In this document: in pieces, positions 1 through 7,640 of the stretch
How the letters are laid out: every line of letters begins with the position of its first letter
How positions within the stretch are numbered: position 1 is the first letter of the stretch
DNA from: an uncultured Actinomycetes bacterium
Lineage (GTDB): Bacteria > Actinomycetota > Actinomycetes > Nanopelagicales > Nanopelagicaceae
DNA length: 9,894 bases
Assembly: GCA_903897155.1 (NCBI GenBank)
Contig: CAIUAO010000016.1
Span: 1-9,894 of the forward strand
Reading direction: 5' to 3'
Notes under the pieces: model-generated
The model's database searches: none
The model's input: only the letters and a program-made list of their open reading frames with translations
Told to the model about the DNA's origin: nothing
Program-made: the position numbers and the translations under genes

Positions 1-21
1 CAGATCAATTTATGCTCAATA

Positions 22-39
22 TCAAATATCGCTATTTGA
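22..39 (-). repeat. Short hairpin, 7-bp stem with 4-base loop
   Basis: Bases 22-28 and 33-39 are exact inverted repeats around a four-base loop. On the minus strand, the direction in which whiA is transcribed, the loop reads GCGA, a GNRA-type tetraloop. The stem is AT-rich (only two of seven pairs are G-C) and no T-tract follows in either direction. It is therefore a weak candidate for an intrinsic terminator. It may help stabilise the 3' end of the whiA message or be chance; the function is unknown. Confidence 0.35.
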
Positions 40-44
40 GAGCC

Positions 45-56
45 CACAACGTTGTG
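45..56. promoter_or_regulatory. Perfect 12-bp palindrome, possible operator
   Basis: The sequence CACAACGTTGTG is its own reverse complement and starts 22 bases past the whiA stop. A gapless palindrome of this kind is typical of a site for a dimeric regulator, possibly one controlling the next gene. It does not contain the GACAC motif reported for Streptomyces WhiA. A 12-bp perfect palindrome is expected about twice per 10 kb by chance, so its only special claim is its position in the one intergenic stretch. Confidence 0.2.
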
Positions 57-78
57 ATGCGTAACCCTATCAGGCTAG

Positions 79-1059
79 TTATTCAGCTAATAAATCTGGG
101 CTCAGCCCTGCTTCTGTATCGGGGATTCCAAGGTCGTGGGCACGCTTATCGGCCATTGCAAGAAGTCTTCTGATTCGTCCTGCGATCGCGTCTTTGGTCA
201 TAGGAGGGCTTGCAAGGGAACCTAACTCTTCAAGACTTGCTTGGCCATGTTGGATACGCAGCTCTCCTGCCTCTTTTAGATGATCAGGGATCTCTGGTCC
301 AAGTATTTCTAACGCGCGAGAAACCCTCGCAGATGCTGCTACAGCAGCTCTCGCTGATCTGCGTAAATTTGCATCATCAAAGTTTGCTAAACGATTTGCA
401 GTCGCACGAACTTCACGGCGCATCCGACGCTCTTCCCAAGCAAGAACACTTTCATGGGCGCCAAGGCGCGTGAGTAGCGCGCCAATTGCATCACCGTCTC
501 TAATAACAACACGATCAACGTTTCTTACTTCCCTTGCTTTCGCTGTAATGCCAAGTCGTCTAGCAGCTCCAACAAGTGCAAGCGCCGCTTCAGGCCCTGG
601 GCAAGTAATCTCAAGTGCAGATGAGCGGCCCGGCTCAGTAAGTGAACCATGGGCAAGAAATGCCCCACGCCATGCTGCTTCTGCATCGCAAATGCCAGCT
701 GAAACTACTTGCGGTGGCAATCCTCTAATTGGACGTGCATTTGAATCAACAAGACCAGCTTGACGCGCTAGTGCGTCTCCATCTGCAACAACACGAACAA
801 CATACCTACTTCCTTTGCGTAACCCACTCGGCGAGAGAACTGACAACTCGCTTTCGTGACCGTAAATCTCTGAAATATCTTTACGTAAACGTCTTGCAGT
901 TTGAGCTGCATCTAATTCAACTTCAATAACTATTTTTGCAGCTGCAATATGAAGCCCGCCGGCAAAACGTAGCAGCGCCGAGACTTCAGATTTACGGCAA
1001 CATGGTTTAGAGACAGACAGACGACTGAGCTCATCTTTAACTGCTGCAGTCATTGCCAT
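79..1059 (-). CDS. whiA: DNA-binding regulator WhiA
   Basis: WhiA is a transcription factor with an N-terminal half related to LAGLIDADG homing endonucleases and a C-terminal helix-turn-helix. In Streptomyces it works with WhiB to switch on division and sporulation genes; in Bacillus the homologue (YvcL) affects division and nucleoid segregation. The 326-residue product has the family's usual length and matches the actinobacterial form throughout: the start MAMTAAVKDE, the paired cysteines 20-21, the RFAGGLH segment (31-37), AAWRGAFLAHGS (128-139), RRMRREVRATANRLANFDDA (211-230), and the helix-turn-helix region around 274-304. The first of two close ATG codons is chosen because this start is conserved; the second is at 1053. 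Neither has a clear ribosome binding site. It lies 19 bases after yvcK, so translation may depend on coupling. The endonuclease-like half is not expected to cut DNA. In a non-sporulating organism it probably serves basic cell-division control. Confidence 0.97.
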   Translation of the reverse strand: MAMTAAVKDELSRLSVSKPCCRKSEVSALLRFAGGLHIAAAKIVIEVELDAAQTARRLRKDISEIYGHESELSVLSPSGLRKGSRYVVRVVADGDALARQAGLVDSNARPIRGLPPQVVSAGICDAEAAWRGAFLAHGSLTEPGRSSALEITCPGPEAALALVGAARRLGITAKAREVRNVDRVVIRDGDAIGALLTRLGAHESVLAWEERRMRREVRATANRLANFDDANLRRSARAAVAASARVSRALEILGPEIPDHLKEAGELRIQHGQASLEELGSLASPPMTKDAIAGRIRRLLAMADKRAHDLGIPDTEAGLSPDLLAE

Positions 1060-1078
1060 GCGGCAATTTAAGCAGGGT

Positions 1079-2008
1079 TCACGCCATAATGTGGCTGAAA
1101 ACTGAGGTCAATTTTTCTGGATCATGATGGAAACTTCCAGGAGTTTCAGCAACATCAGATATAACTAATTGCCCTCCTAAACCCTCAACCATTCCTTGAA
1201 GCTTGGAATTGACTGACATTGAGCTTGGGTCAGCAATCGCATAATCAATTTTTAAATCAGGAACATGGCGAAGAATAAATTCCAAATGATCTTCGGGTGA
1301 TGAGCCAGCAAATTCATCTGCGCTCTCAGGTTCTGGAAGATTAAACACAATAACTTTCTTAGCACCTGATATACGAACAGCTTCTGCTTGTTCAGGTAGC
1401 AAGAAGTGAGGCATCACACTAGAAAACCAAGATCCTGGGCCAAATGTGATCCAATCAGCGTTAGTGATGGCAGTAATCGCTTCTTTAGTTGCCTTGGGTG
1501 AATTTGGGATCAATTGTAGAGACTCTACTTTTCCTATTGCTGTCGCTACTTGAACCTGACCTCGAACGATATGCCTTCCTGCAGAACTTATAAATGTTCC
1601 CTCAATATCAAGTGGATCAAGTGACATTGGCAGTACATCACCCACAATTCGCAGCAGATTTCCCACCTGACGAATTCCATGGACAGGATCTCCATTTTTA
1701 TCCCAGAGTGCCATCAGTAATAAATTCCCGACAGGATGGCCATCTAAGGGTCCATCACTTGTAAATCTGTACTGGAGTATGTCCGCCCAACCACGACCCC
1801 ATTCATCATCGCTGCATAGCGCAGCCAGTGCCATACGCAAATCCCCTGGTGGCAAAAAACCAAACTCATCACGCAATCGCCCACTTGAACCACCGTTATC
1901 CGCAACGGTGACAACAGCGGTTAGATTCTGACTAATCGATCTAAGCGCGCGCAAAGTAACTGATAAACCATGACCACCGCCTAGTGAAACAATCTTAAGA
2001 TTCTTCAT
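1079..2008 (-). CDS. yvcK: YvcK/CuvA-type UDP-sugar-binding gluconeogenesis factor
   Basis: YvcK belongs to the CofD-like fold family. In Bacillus it is needed for growth and normal shape on gluconeogenic carbon sources and binds UDP-sugars such as UDP-GlcNAc; the mycobacterial homologue CuvA affects cell-wall growth at the poles. The 309-residue protein shows the N-terminal glycine-rich loop GGGHGL (10-15), the signature TVADNGGSSGRLR (34-46), PPGDLRMALAAL (53-64), HPVGNLLL (91-98) and the phosphate-binding-like segment GPGSWFSSVMP (190-200). There is no signal peptide or membrane segment, so it is cytoplasmic. Its ATG is embedded in the end of rapZ (ATGA, 4-base overlap) and an AGGGAG stretch sits only two bases before it, so it is very likely translated by coupling to rapZ. 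The family includes CofD, the phospholactyl transferase of F420 synthesis, but position between rapZ and whiA and the actinobacterial YvcK wording argue for YvcK. Confidence 0.95.
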   Translation of the reverse strand: MKNLKIVSLGGGHGLSVTLRALRSISQNLTAVVTVADNGGSSGRLRDEFGFLPPGDLRMALAALCSDDEWGRGWADILQYRFTSDGPLDGHPVGNLLLMALWDKNGDPVHGIRQVGNLLRIVGDVLPMSLDPLDIEGTFISSAGRHIVRGQVQVATAIGKVESLQLIPNSPKATKEAITAITNADWITFGPGSWFSSVMPHFLLPEQAEAVRISGAKKVIVFNLPEPESADEFAGSSPEDHLEFILRHVPDLKIDYAIADPSSMSVNSKLQGMVEGLGGQLVISDVAETPGSFHHDPEKLTSVFSHIMA

Positions 2009-2877
2009 AGCTCCCTGCCCAAATCGCGGTGGACAGATGCTGCAACTATTTTCTTTTCACCCGCTACAGGACTCGCATTGAGTCTGCGGGCAAGTTCTTC
2101 AGCAACTGCAACAGAGCGATGCTTGCCGCCAGTACAGCCCACTGCCAAGGTTAGATATTTTCTTCCCTCTTGGAAGAATCCTTTTGCCATTGTTTCAAAT
2201 AACGACTGATACTTCTCTAAAAAATCTTGAACATTTGCACTATCTAATACTTTTAATGAAACTGGCTTATCTAAACCTGTCAGCGGCCTGAGCTCTGGAA
2301 TCCAGTGAGGGTTGGCAATAAAACGGCAATCCATAACTAGATCAGCATCAATGGGTATCCCATACTTATATCCAAAAGAAAGAATATTTACTCGAAGGTC
2401 TGCATCCTCTACCGATTCAAAAAGGGAAGCAATCTTCTGCTCAAGTTGATGAATATTAAGTGATGAGGAATCAATAACAACATCTGCAACTGATCGAACC
2501 TCTCGGAGGCGATCTCGCTCTTTAGCAATGCCATCGAGGATACGTTCGGAGCCTTGCAAAGGATGAGGCCTGCGAGTGGACTCAAAGCGTCTGACTAAAA
2601 CGTCATCAGCTGCGTCAACAAAAAGAACGCGACGTGAGATCCCACGCTCGGCAATTTCACTTAAAGCACCATTGAGTGCGTCAAAGAATTCGCGTCCTCT
2701 AACGTCAATCACTACTGCAATTTTGGGAGTGGTAGCACCTGCCATATCGCACAGATTAGAAAGCAATGATGGCGGCAAGTTGTCAACGACATACCAACCC
2801 AGATCTTCCATTGCATGCGCAACTGTTGATCGGCCAGCACCACTCATACCAGTGATAACAACTACTTCACTCGACAT
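2005..2877 (-). CDS. rapZ: RapZ/YvcJ family nucleotide-binding protein
   Basis: The 290-residue protein is the usual length of the RapZ (YvcJ) family. A P-loop GMSGAGRST (10-18) and a Walker-B-like strand VVIDVRG (55-61) form the N-terminal NTPase domain; Bacillus YvcJ hydrolyses ATP and GTP. The C-terminal domain carries SFGYKYGIP (167-175), the actinobacterial segment DCRFIANPHWIPELRP (183-198) and the invariant GCTGGKHRSVAVAEELARR (247-265). In E. coli the C-terminal domain binds the small RNAs GlmY and GlmZ and so controls GlmS and UDP-GlcNAc supply; that RNA circuit is not known in Actinobacteria, so the target here is open. The neighbours yvcK and whiA are the classic partners. The start lies 10 bases after the uvrC stop with no evident ribosome binding site, which suggests coupling to uvrC. 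The stop TGA overlaps the yvcK ATG. Confidence 0.95.
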   Translation of the reverse strand: MSSEVVVITGMSGAGRSTVAHAMEDLGWYVVDNLPPSLLSNLCDMAGATTPKIAVVIDVRGREFFDALNGALSEIAERGISRRVLFVDAADDVLVRRFESTRRPHPLQGSERILDGIAKERDRLREVRSVADVVIDSSSLNIHQLEQKIASLFESVEDADLRVNILSFGYKYGIPIDADLVMDCRFIANPHWIPELRPLTGLDKPVSLKVLDSANVQDFLEKYQSLFETMAKGFFQEGRKYLTLAVGCTGGKHRSVAVAEELARRLNASPVAGEKKIVAASVHRDLGREL

Positions 2878-2887
2878 AGGGATGAGT

Positions 2888-4789
2888 CTACTCGCGAATT
2901 TCTCCAGTACTCATGTCAATGCTCTCAGATTTTGGCAGTACATCGTGAATCATTTGAGCAATCTTTTCACCGATCCCTGGAATAGATGCAATTTGTGCGA
3001 TATCTGCTTTTCGAATAGCCCCCACCGAACCAAAGAGATCAAGTAGCGCCTTCCGCCGGACTTCTCCAAGTAATGGCACATCATCTAGCAAAGATTCCAA
3101 CATGACTGCAGAGCGCTTAGATCTATGGAAATTGATAGCAAAGCGGTGAGCTTCATCTCTGACTCGCTGTAATAAGTAAAGTCCTTCACTATGGCGAGGG
3201 AAAATAATCGGATCTGGATTATTTGGTAGCCAAACTTCTTCTAATCTCTTTGCAAGACCAACTAATGGAATATATTCAAGACCAAGTGAAACTAGCGCTT
3301 GGTAGGCAGCATTTACTTGTGGCGCACCACCATCAACGACTATGAGTTTGGGTGGATAGGCAAACTTAGGGTTAGCTCCCCCTTGGACTTTAATCTCTTG
3401 GGGATCAATCTCACGCTCGGCAAGATATCTTTTCATCCTTCGAGTAATCACATGGTTCATTGCTCGAGTGTCATCAAAGCCTGCATCATCATCAATTGAA
3501 AATCTTCTATAGTCACTTTTCTTTGGCTGCCCATCTTCAAAAACAACCATAGACGCAACCATATGTTTGCCTTGAATATTCGAAACGTCGAAGCACTCTA
3601 TACGAAGAGGTAATTCAGCGAGTGAGAGCTCATCAGAAAGCTCTTCCAAGGCTTTGCCTATAACTGCACTGTCGTTAGATCTCTTACTCAAATATTGGAT
3701 GAGTGATTGCTGTGCATTGCGTTGAACAACTCTCATCATGTCGAATTTTTCCCCACGTTGGGGAACAGAGATCTTCACATTGTGCTCGCTCAGGGTCTCA
3801 AGCCAGGCTTGAACCAAAGAAGCGTCCTGTAAATCTCTGTCAATTAAGATCTCACTGGGGATCTTATTCTCGACATAAATCTTTGCTAGTGCAGATTCAA
3901 TAACATCCTCATCTTCAAGGACGTCAGCTAGGTCGATGATCCAAGCTCGTGAGGCAATAATCCTTCCTTCTCTAATGGAAAATAAGGATGCCGCCGCATG
4001 TGTAATCTCCTGATGAATACCTACTAAGTCAGCTGAGAAATTATTCTTGAGCGATACCTCGGTCAATTCAGTTGTTGAACGCAGCGCAGCAAGTTGATCA
4101 CGCAGTTTTGCCGCTAACTCAAACTCTTCATTCTCGGCTGCCCGCTGCATATCGCGTGTTACTGTTTCACTAATATCGGTTGGGTTTTGATCCAGGTAAG
4201 CCACAAGATTCTTAGCTACTGCATTGTGGTCTTCCTTACTGATCCATTCAACACATGGAGCAGCACACTTACCGATATCTCCAAGTAAGCATTGCCGCTT
4301 CGTTGCTACAGCGCGGTTAAAATTCGATTGGCTACATGCACGTATAGGAAATATTTTCTGCAATACATCAACCGTTCCTCGAAGTGCCCATGTATGAGTG
4401 AATGGGCCAAAATAGCGATTACCTTTTGTGTGCTTTGAACGAGTCACATAAAGCCGAGGGAAATCTTCAGAAAGCGAGACCGCTAGGTACGGGTAGGTTT
4501 TATCGTCTTTAAATTGAACATTAAATTGAGGACTTTCTGACTTAATCCATGTGAATTCAAGTGCAAGTGCCTCAATTTCGCTCCCAACAATTGTCCAATC
4601 AACACGGACAGCTGTATGCACCATGCGATAAGTCTTTGTAGCTAGGTTACTTCCAAAATATGAAGAGAGGCGATTCTTTAAATTTTTTGCTTTCCCGACA
4701 TAGATAACTTTGTCATTCTTATCAAAGAAGCGATAGACCCCAGGATCTGATGGGATATTTGAGGGGCGATAATCAGCTGGATTGCTCAT
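2888..4789 (-). CDS. uvrC: UvrABC excinuclease subunit C
   Basis: UvrC joins the UvrB-DNA complex and makes the 3' and then the 5' cut flanking a lesion in nucleotide excision repair. The 633-residue product has every expected domain. The N-terminal GIY-YIG nuclease (about 15-95) includes PGVYRF, IYVGKAKNLKNRL with Y30 and R40, and likely metal-binding E78. Four cysteines, C152, C167, C175 and C179, match the iron-sulfur cluster pattern reported for UvrC. A UVR motif (about 212-236) contacts UvrB. The C-terminal RNase-H-like nuclease has FDVSNIQG (D401), VVDGG (D486) and RDEAHRF (H548), followed by helix-hairpin-helix segments (about 573-615, including SIPGIGEKIA). The ATG fits family starts and lies 10 bases after the uvrA stop; upstream is only an A-rich AAAAAG and no strong ribosome binding site. 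Nothing is missing from either active site. Confidence 0.98.
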   Translation of the reverse strand: MSNPADYRPSNIPSDPGVYRFFDKNDKVIYVGKAKNLKNRLSSYFGSNLATKTYRMVHTAVRVDWTIVGSEIEALALEFTWIKSESPQFNVQFKDDKTYPYLAVSLSEDFPRLYVTRSKHTKGNRYFGPFTHTWALRGTVDVLQKIFPIRACSQSNFNRAVATKRQCLLGDIGKCAAPCVEWISKEDHNAVAKNLVAYLDQNPTDISETVTRDMQRAAENEEFELAAKLRDQLAALRSTTELTEVSLKNNFSADLVGIHQEITHAAASLFSIREGRIIASRAWIIDLADVLEDEDVIESALAKIYVENKIPSEILIDRDLQDASLVQAWLETLSEHNVKISVPQRGEKFDMMRVVQRNAQQSLIQYLSKRSNDSAVIGKALEELSDELSLAELPLRIECFDVSNIQGKHMVASMVVFEDGQPKKSDYRRFSIDDDAGFDDTRAMNHVITRRMKRYLAEREIDPQEIKVQGGANPKFAYPPKLIVVDGGAPQVNAAYQALVSLGLEYIPLVGLAKRLEEVWLPNNPDPIIFPRHSEGLYLLQRVRDEAHRFAINFHRSKRSAVMLESLLDDVPLLGEVRRKALLDLFGSVGAIRKADIAQIASIPGIGEKIAQMIHDVLPKSESIDMSTGEIRE

Positions 4790-4799
4790 TGCTTTTTAA

Positions 4800-7640
4800 C
4801 TACTTCAACACTTCTGCCAAGAATTTTCCTGTATAACTCTTTGCATCTTTAGCAACAACTTCTGGCGTGCCTTCTGCAATGACTGTTCCTCCGCCGGCGC
4901 CACCTTCTGGACCCATATCGATAACCCAGTCAGCAGACTTGATAACATCTAAATTATGCTCAATGACAATAACCGAGTTCCCAGTATCGACCAATCGGTT
5001 GAGCACAAGAAGCAGCTTTCTCACATCTTCAAAGTGAAGGCCAGTAGTTGGTTCATCTAATACATAGATTGTCCGGCCTGTTGATCTACGTTGAAGTTCT
5101 GTTGCTAACTTCACACGCTGCGCTTCACCTCCAGAGAGAGTTGGAGCTGACTGGCCTAACCTCACATATCCAAGCCCAACATCGTTGAGGGTTGTCAGAT
5201 AACGAGCAATAGCTGGAACTGATTCAAAGAACTTAGATGCCTCTTCAATCGGCATATCAAGAACTTCTGAGATTGTCTTTGCTTTGTAACGAACTTCAAG
5301 TGTTTCACGGTTATAGCGTGCACCATGGCAGACCTCACATGGAACATAAACATCTGGGAGGAAGTTCATTTCAATAGTAATTGTTCCATCCCCAGAACAA
5401 TTCTCGCAGCGCCCACCTTTAACATTAAAGGAGAAACGACCTTGTTGGTATCCCCTGATTTTTGCTTCTGCAGTTTCTGCAAAAAGGGCACGTACCTTGT
5501 CAAAAACTCCTGTGTATGTTGCAGGATTAGAACGTGGGGTCCTTCCAATCGGTGATTGATCGACATGTACGACTTTATCGAGTTGATCAATTCCTGAGAT
5601 AGTTCTATGACGGCCTGGAACGATTCGAGCGCCATTGAGTTTATTTGCTAATACTGAATACAAGATGTCATTTACGAGAGTGGACTTTCCTGAACCACTC
5701 ACTCCCGTAACTGCAGTAAATACTCCTAGAGGAAAGGAGACGTCAATATTTTTAAGGTTATTCTCTTTTGCTTCCTTAATAACAAGCACTTTCTTAGCAT
5801 CAGAGGTACGACGTTTTTTAGGAATAGGGATTGATTTGCGTCCTGAGAGGTAATCTCCCGTAATCGATTCGGGGGCACTGATAAGCGCTGCATAATCACC
5901 AGAGGAGACAACTTTTCCTCCATGTTCCCCTGCTCCAGGACCGATATCTACAATCCAATCTGCCACACGAATAGTGTCTTCGTCATGCTCAACAACGATA
6001 AGAGTGTTACCTAAATCCCGAAGACGCATGAGGGTATCAATTAACCTACGGTTATCGCGCTGATGTAGCCCAATGCTTGGTTCATCTAATACGTAGAGAA
6101 CACCAGTAAGCCCTGATCCAATCTGTGTTGCAAGGCGAATGCGCTGTGCTTCTCCCCCAGACAAAGTTGCCGCTGGTCGCTCCAGCGATAGGTAATCAAG
6201 ACCTACATCGAGTAAAAATCCAAGGCGTGCATGCACCTCTTTAAGAACACGATCAGCAATCTTTTTCTCACGGGCATTGAGAGAGATCTTCTTTAGAAAA
6301 ACCGCACAATCAGCGATTGAAAGTTCACATATCTGCCAAATATTTTTCCCACCAAGAGTTACTGCAAGAACTTCTGGTTTTAGCCTGGCTCCCTTACATA
6401 CAGGGCAAGGAGTTTCGCGCATATAAGCTTCGTACTTTTCACGACTAAAGTCTGAGTCAGTTTCAGAATGCTTGCGCTGAATAAAACCTATGACACCTTC
6501 AAAGCCTGTTGAGTAATTACGGACTCGGCCGTAACGATTCTTATATTTCACGTGTACTTCATAATCTGAACCATGTAGTACTGCTTGCTTTGCCTTAACT
6601 GAAAGTTTTTTCCATGGTACATTCATAGAAAATTTCATATCTTCTGCAAGCCCAACAAGCAGGCGGTTGAAGTACTCGGCGGAGTGCCCGCCAGACCAAG
6701 GGGCAATCGCGCCATCATCTAGTGAAAGTGAATCATCTGGAACAACTAGCTCTTCATCAACTTCAAGCCTTGTTCCGATACCTGTGCAATCTGGGCAAGC
6801 TCCAAAGGGTGAGTTAAAAGAAAATGAGCGGGGCTCCATCTCTTCAAATGAAAGACCGCAGTCATGACAGGCCATATGCTCAGAAAATACTTTCTCCTTC
6901 AAAGGATCTGCAGGTTTTAAATCAACAAAGTCCAACACAACAAGGCCATTTGCTAACTTCAGCGCAGTTTCAATTGAGTCAGTTATCCGCGACTTTGACT
7001 CTTTCTTTACAGCAAGGCGGTCAACAACAACTTCAATTGAATGTTTCTCTTGCTTCTTAAGCTTTGGCACTTCATTAAGGGCGTATACAACTCCATCTAC
7101 TCGAGCCCTAGAGAAGCCCTGGGTTGTGAAATCGGTAAAGAGATCAACGAACTCACCTTTTCTCTCTCGAACAACCGGAGCTAGTACTTGAAAGCGAGAG
7201 CCCTCGTCTAATTCAAGAATTTGATCAACAATATTTTGCGGTGTCTGTCTTGCAATTGGCTTCCCACAACTAGGACAGTGCGGCCTTCCTGCGCGAGCAA
7301 AAAGAAGACGCAAATAGTCATAAACTTCTGTGATCGTTCCTACAGTTGAGCGAGGATTTCGATTTGTTGATTTCTGGTCGATAGAAACGGCAGGGGATAA
7401 TCCTTCTATAAAATCAACATCAGGTTTATCCATCTGACCAAGAAATTGCCGTGCATAAGCTGAGAGTGACTCAACGTACCGGCGTTGGCCTTCAGCAAAA
7501 ATTGTGTCGAATGCAAGTGATGATTTTCCAGAGCCGGACAGTCCAGTAAAGACGATGAGTGCATTGCGAGGAAGATCTAAAGAAACATCTTTGAGGTTGT
7601 GTTCGCGGGCTCCACGAATAATGAGGCGATCTGTGCTCAC
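4800..7640 (-). CDS. uvrA: UvrABC excinuclease subunit A (damage-sensing ATPase)
   Basis: UvrA is the dimeric ABC-type ATPase that finds helix-distorting lesions and loads UvrB. The 946-residue length is typical of class I UvrA. Both ATPase halves are complete: Walker A GLSGSGKSS (33-41) and GVSGSGKST (646-654), ABC signatures LSGGEAQR (493-500 and 835-842), and Walker B segments VLDEPSIGLH (517-526) and VLDEPTTGLH (860-869). Zinc-binding cysteines are present: C122/C125 with C412/C415, C258/C261 with C282/C285, and C745/C748 with C768/C771, the last carrying the DNA-contacting zinc finger. The UvrB-binding and insertion domains occupy roughly 130-250 and 290-400. The start is GTG, overlapping the uvrB stop in GTGA, and has the strongest ribosome binding site in the window (GGAGGAGG seven bases upstream). 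A lysine/arginine-rich linker (601-617) joins the halves, as usual. No intein or insertion interrupts the ATPase motifs. Confidence 0.98.
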   Translation of the reverse strand: MSTDRLIIRGAREHNLKDVSLDLPRNALIVFTGLSGSGKSSLAFDTIFAEGQRRYVESLSAYARQFLGQMDKPDVDFIEGLSPAVSIDQKSTNRNPRSTVGTITEVYDYLRLLFARAGRPHCPSCGKPIARQTPQNIVDQILELDEGSRFQVLAPVVRERKGEFVDLFTDFTTQGFSRARVDGVVYALNEVPKLKKQEKHSIEVVVDRLAVKKESKSRITDSIETALKLANGLVVLDFVDLKPADPLKEKVFSEHMACHDCGLSFEEMEPRSFSFNSPFGACPDCTGIGTRLEVDEELVVPDDSLSLDDGAIAPWSGGHSAEYFNRLLVGLAEDMKFSMNVPWKKLSVKAKQAVLHGSDYEVHVKYKNRYGRVRNYSTGFEGVIGFIQRKHSETDSDFSREKYEAYMRETPCPVCKGARLKPEVLAVTLGGKNIWQICELSIADCAVFLKKISLNAREKKIADRVLKEVHARLGFLLDVGLDYLSLERPAATLSGGEAQRIRLATQIGSGLTGVLYVLDEPSIGLHQRDNRRLIDTLMRLRDLGNTLIVVEHDEDTIRVADWIVDIGPGAGEHGGKVVSSGDYAALISAPESITGDYLSGRKSIPIPKKRRTSDAKKVLVIKEAKENNLKNIDVSFPLGVFTAVTGVSGSGKSTLVNDILYSVLANKLNGARIVPGRHRTISGIDQLDKVVHVDQSPIGRTPRSNPATYTGVFDKVRALFAETAEAKIRGYQQGRFSFNVKGGRCENCSGDGTITIEMNFLPDVYVPCEVCHGARYNRETLEVRYKAKTISEVLDMPIEEASKFFESVPAIARYLTTLNDVGLGYVRLGQSAPTLSGGEAQRVKLATELQRRSTGRTIYVLDEPTTGLHFEDVRKLLLVLNRLVDTGNSVIVIEHNLDVIKSADWVIDMGPEGGAGGGTVIAEGTPEVVAKDAKSYTGKFLAEVLK

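Larger units (their letters stand above)
1..78. other. Gene-free stretch downstream of whiA
   Basis: This is the only non-coding stretch of any size in the window. It starts right after the whiA TAA stop and runs off the left edge. It holds a 7-bp hairpin and a perfect 12-bp palindrome, described separately. No start codon with a ribosome binding site and a credible reading frame is visible on either strand. The next gene could be co-directional (in Streptomyces glycolytic genes such as gap lie in this direction) or convergent; the sequence ends too soon to tell. Confidence 0.6.

Noticed and set aside
22..39. Rho-independent terminator after whiA
   Set aside because: The stem is short and AT-rich and no T-tract follows it on either strand, so it is listed only as a hairpin.
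470..763. Plus-strand open frame of 97 codons opposite whiA
   Set aside because: Its sequence is low-complexity (Ala/Ser/Pro-rich), has no recognisable domain and lies entirely opposite a conserved gene.
1079..2008. CofD (F420 synthesis transferase) as identity for yvcK
   Set aside because: The CofD-like fold is shared, but the sequence follows YvcK wording and the gene sits between rapZ and whiA, the conserved YvcK position.
2576..3046. Plus-strand open frame of 156 codons across the rapZ start and uvrC end
   Set aside because: It is antisense to two well-conserved genes and shows no domain or conserved motif; it follows from codon bias of the genes opposite.
3749..3765. Strong GC-rich hairpin (7-bp stem, 3-base loop) inside uvrC
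   Set aside because: It encodes the PQRGEK segment (residues 343-348), a stretch typical of UvrC, and has no T-tract after it. Coding constraint explains it.
5366..5635. Minus-strand open frame of 89 codons in another frame of uvrA
   Set aside because: It lies fully inside the second ATPase half of uvrA, whose zinc finger and other motifs are read in the true frame.
4800..7640. Possible intein or inserted domain in the large uvrA gene
   Set aside because: All Walker and signature motifs are continuous and the 946-residue length is normal; the internal duplication is the ordinary two-ATPase layout.
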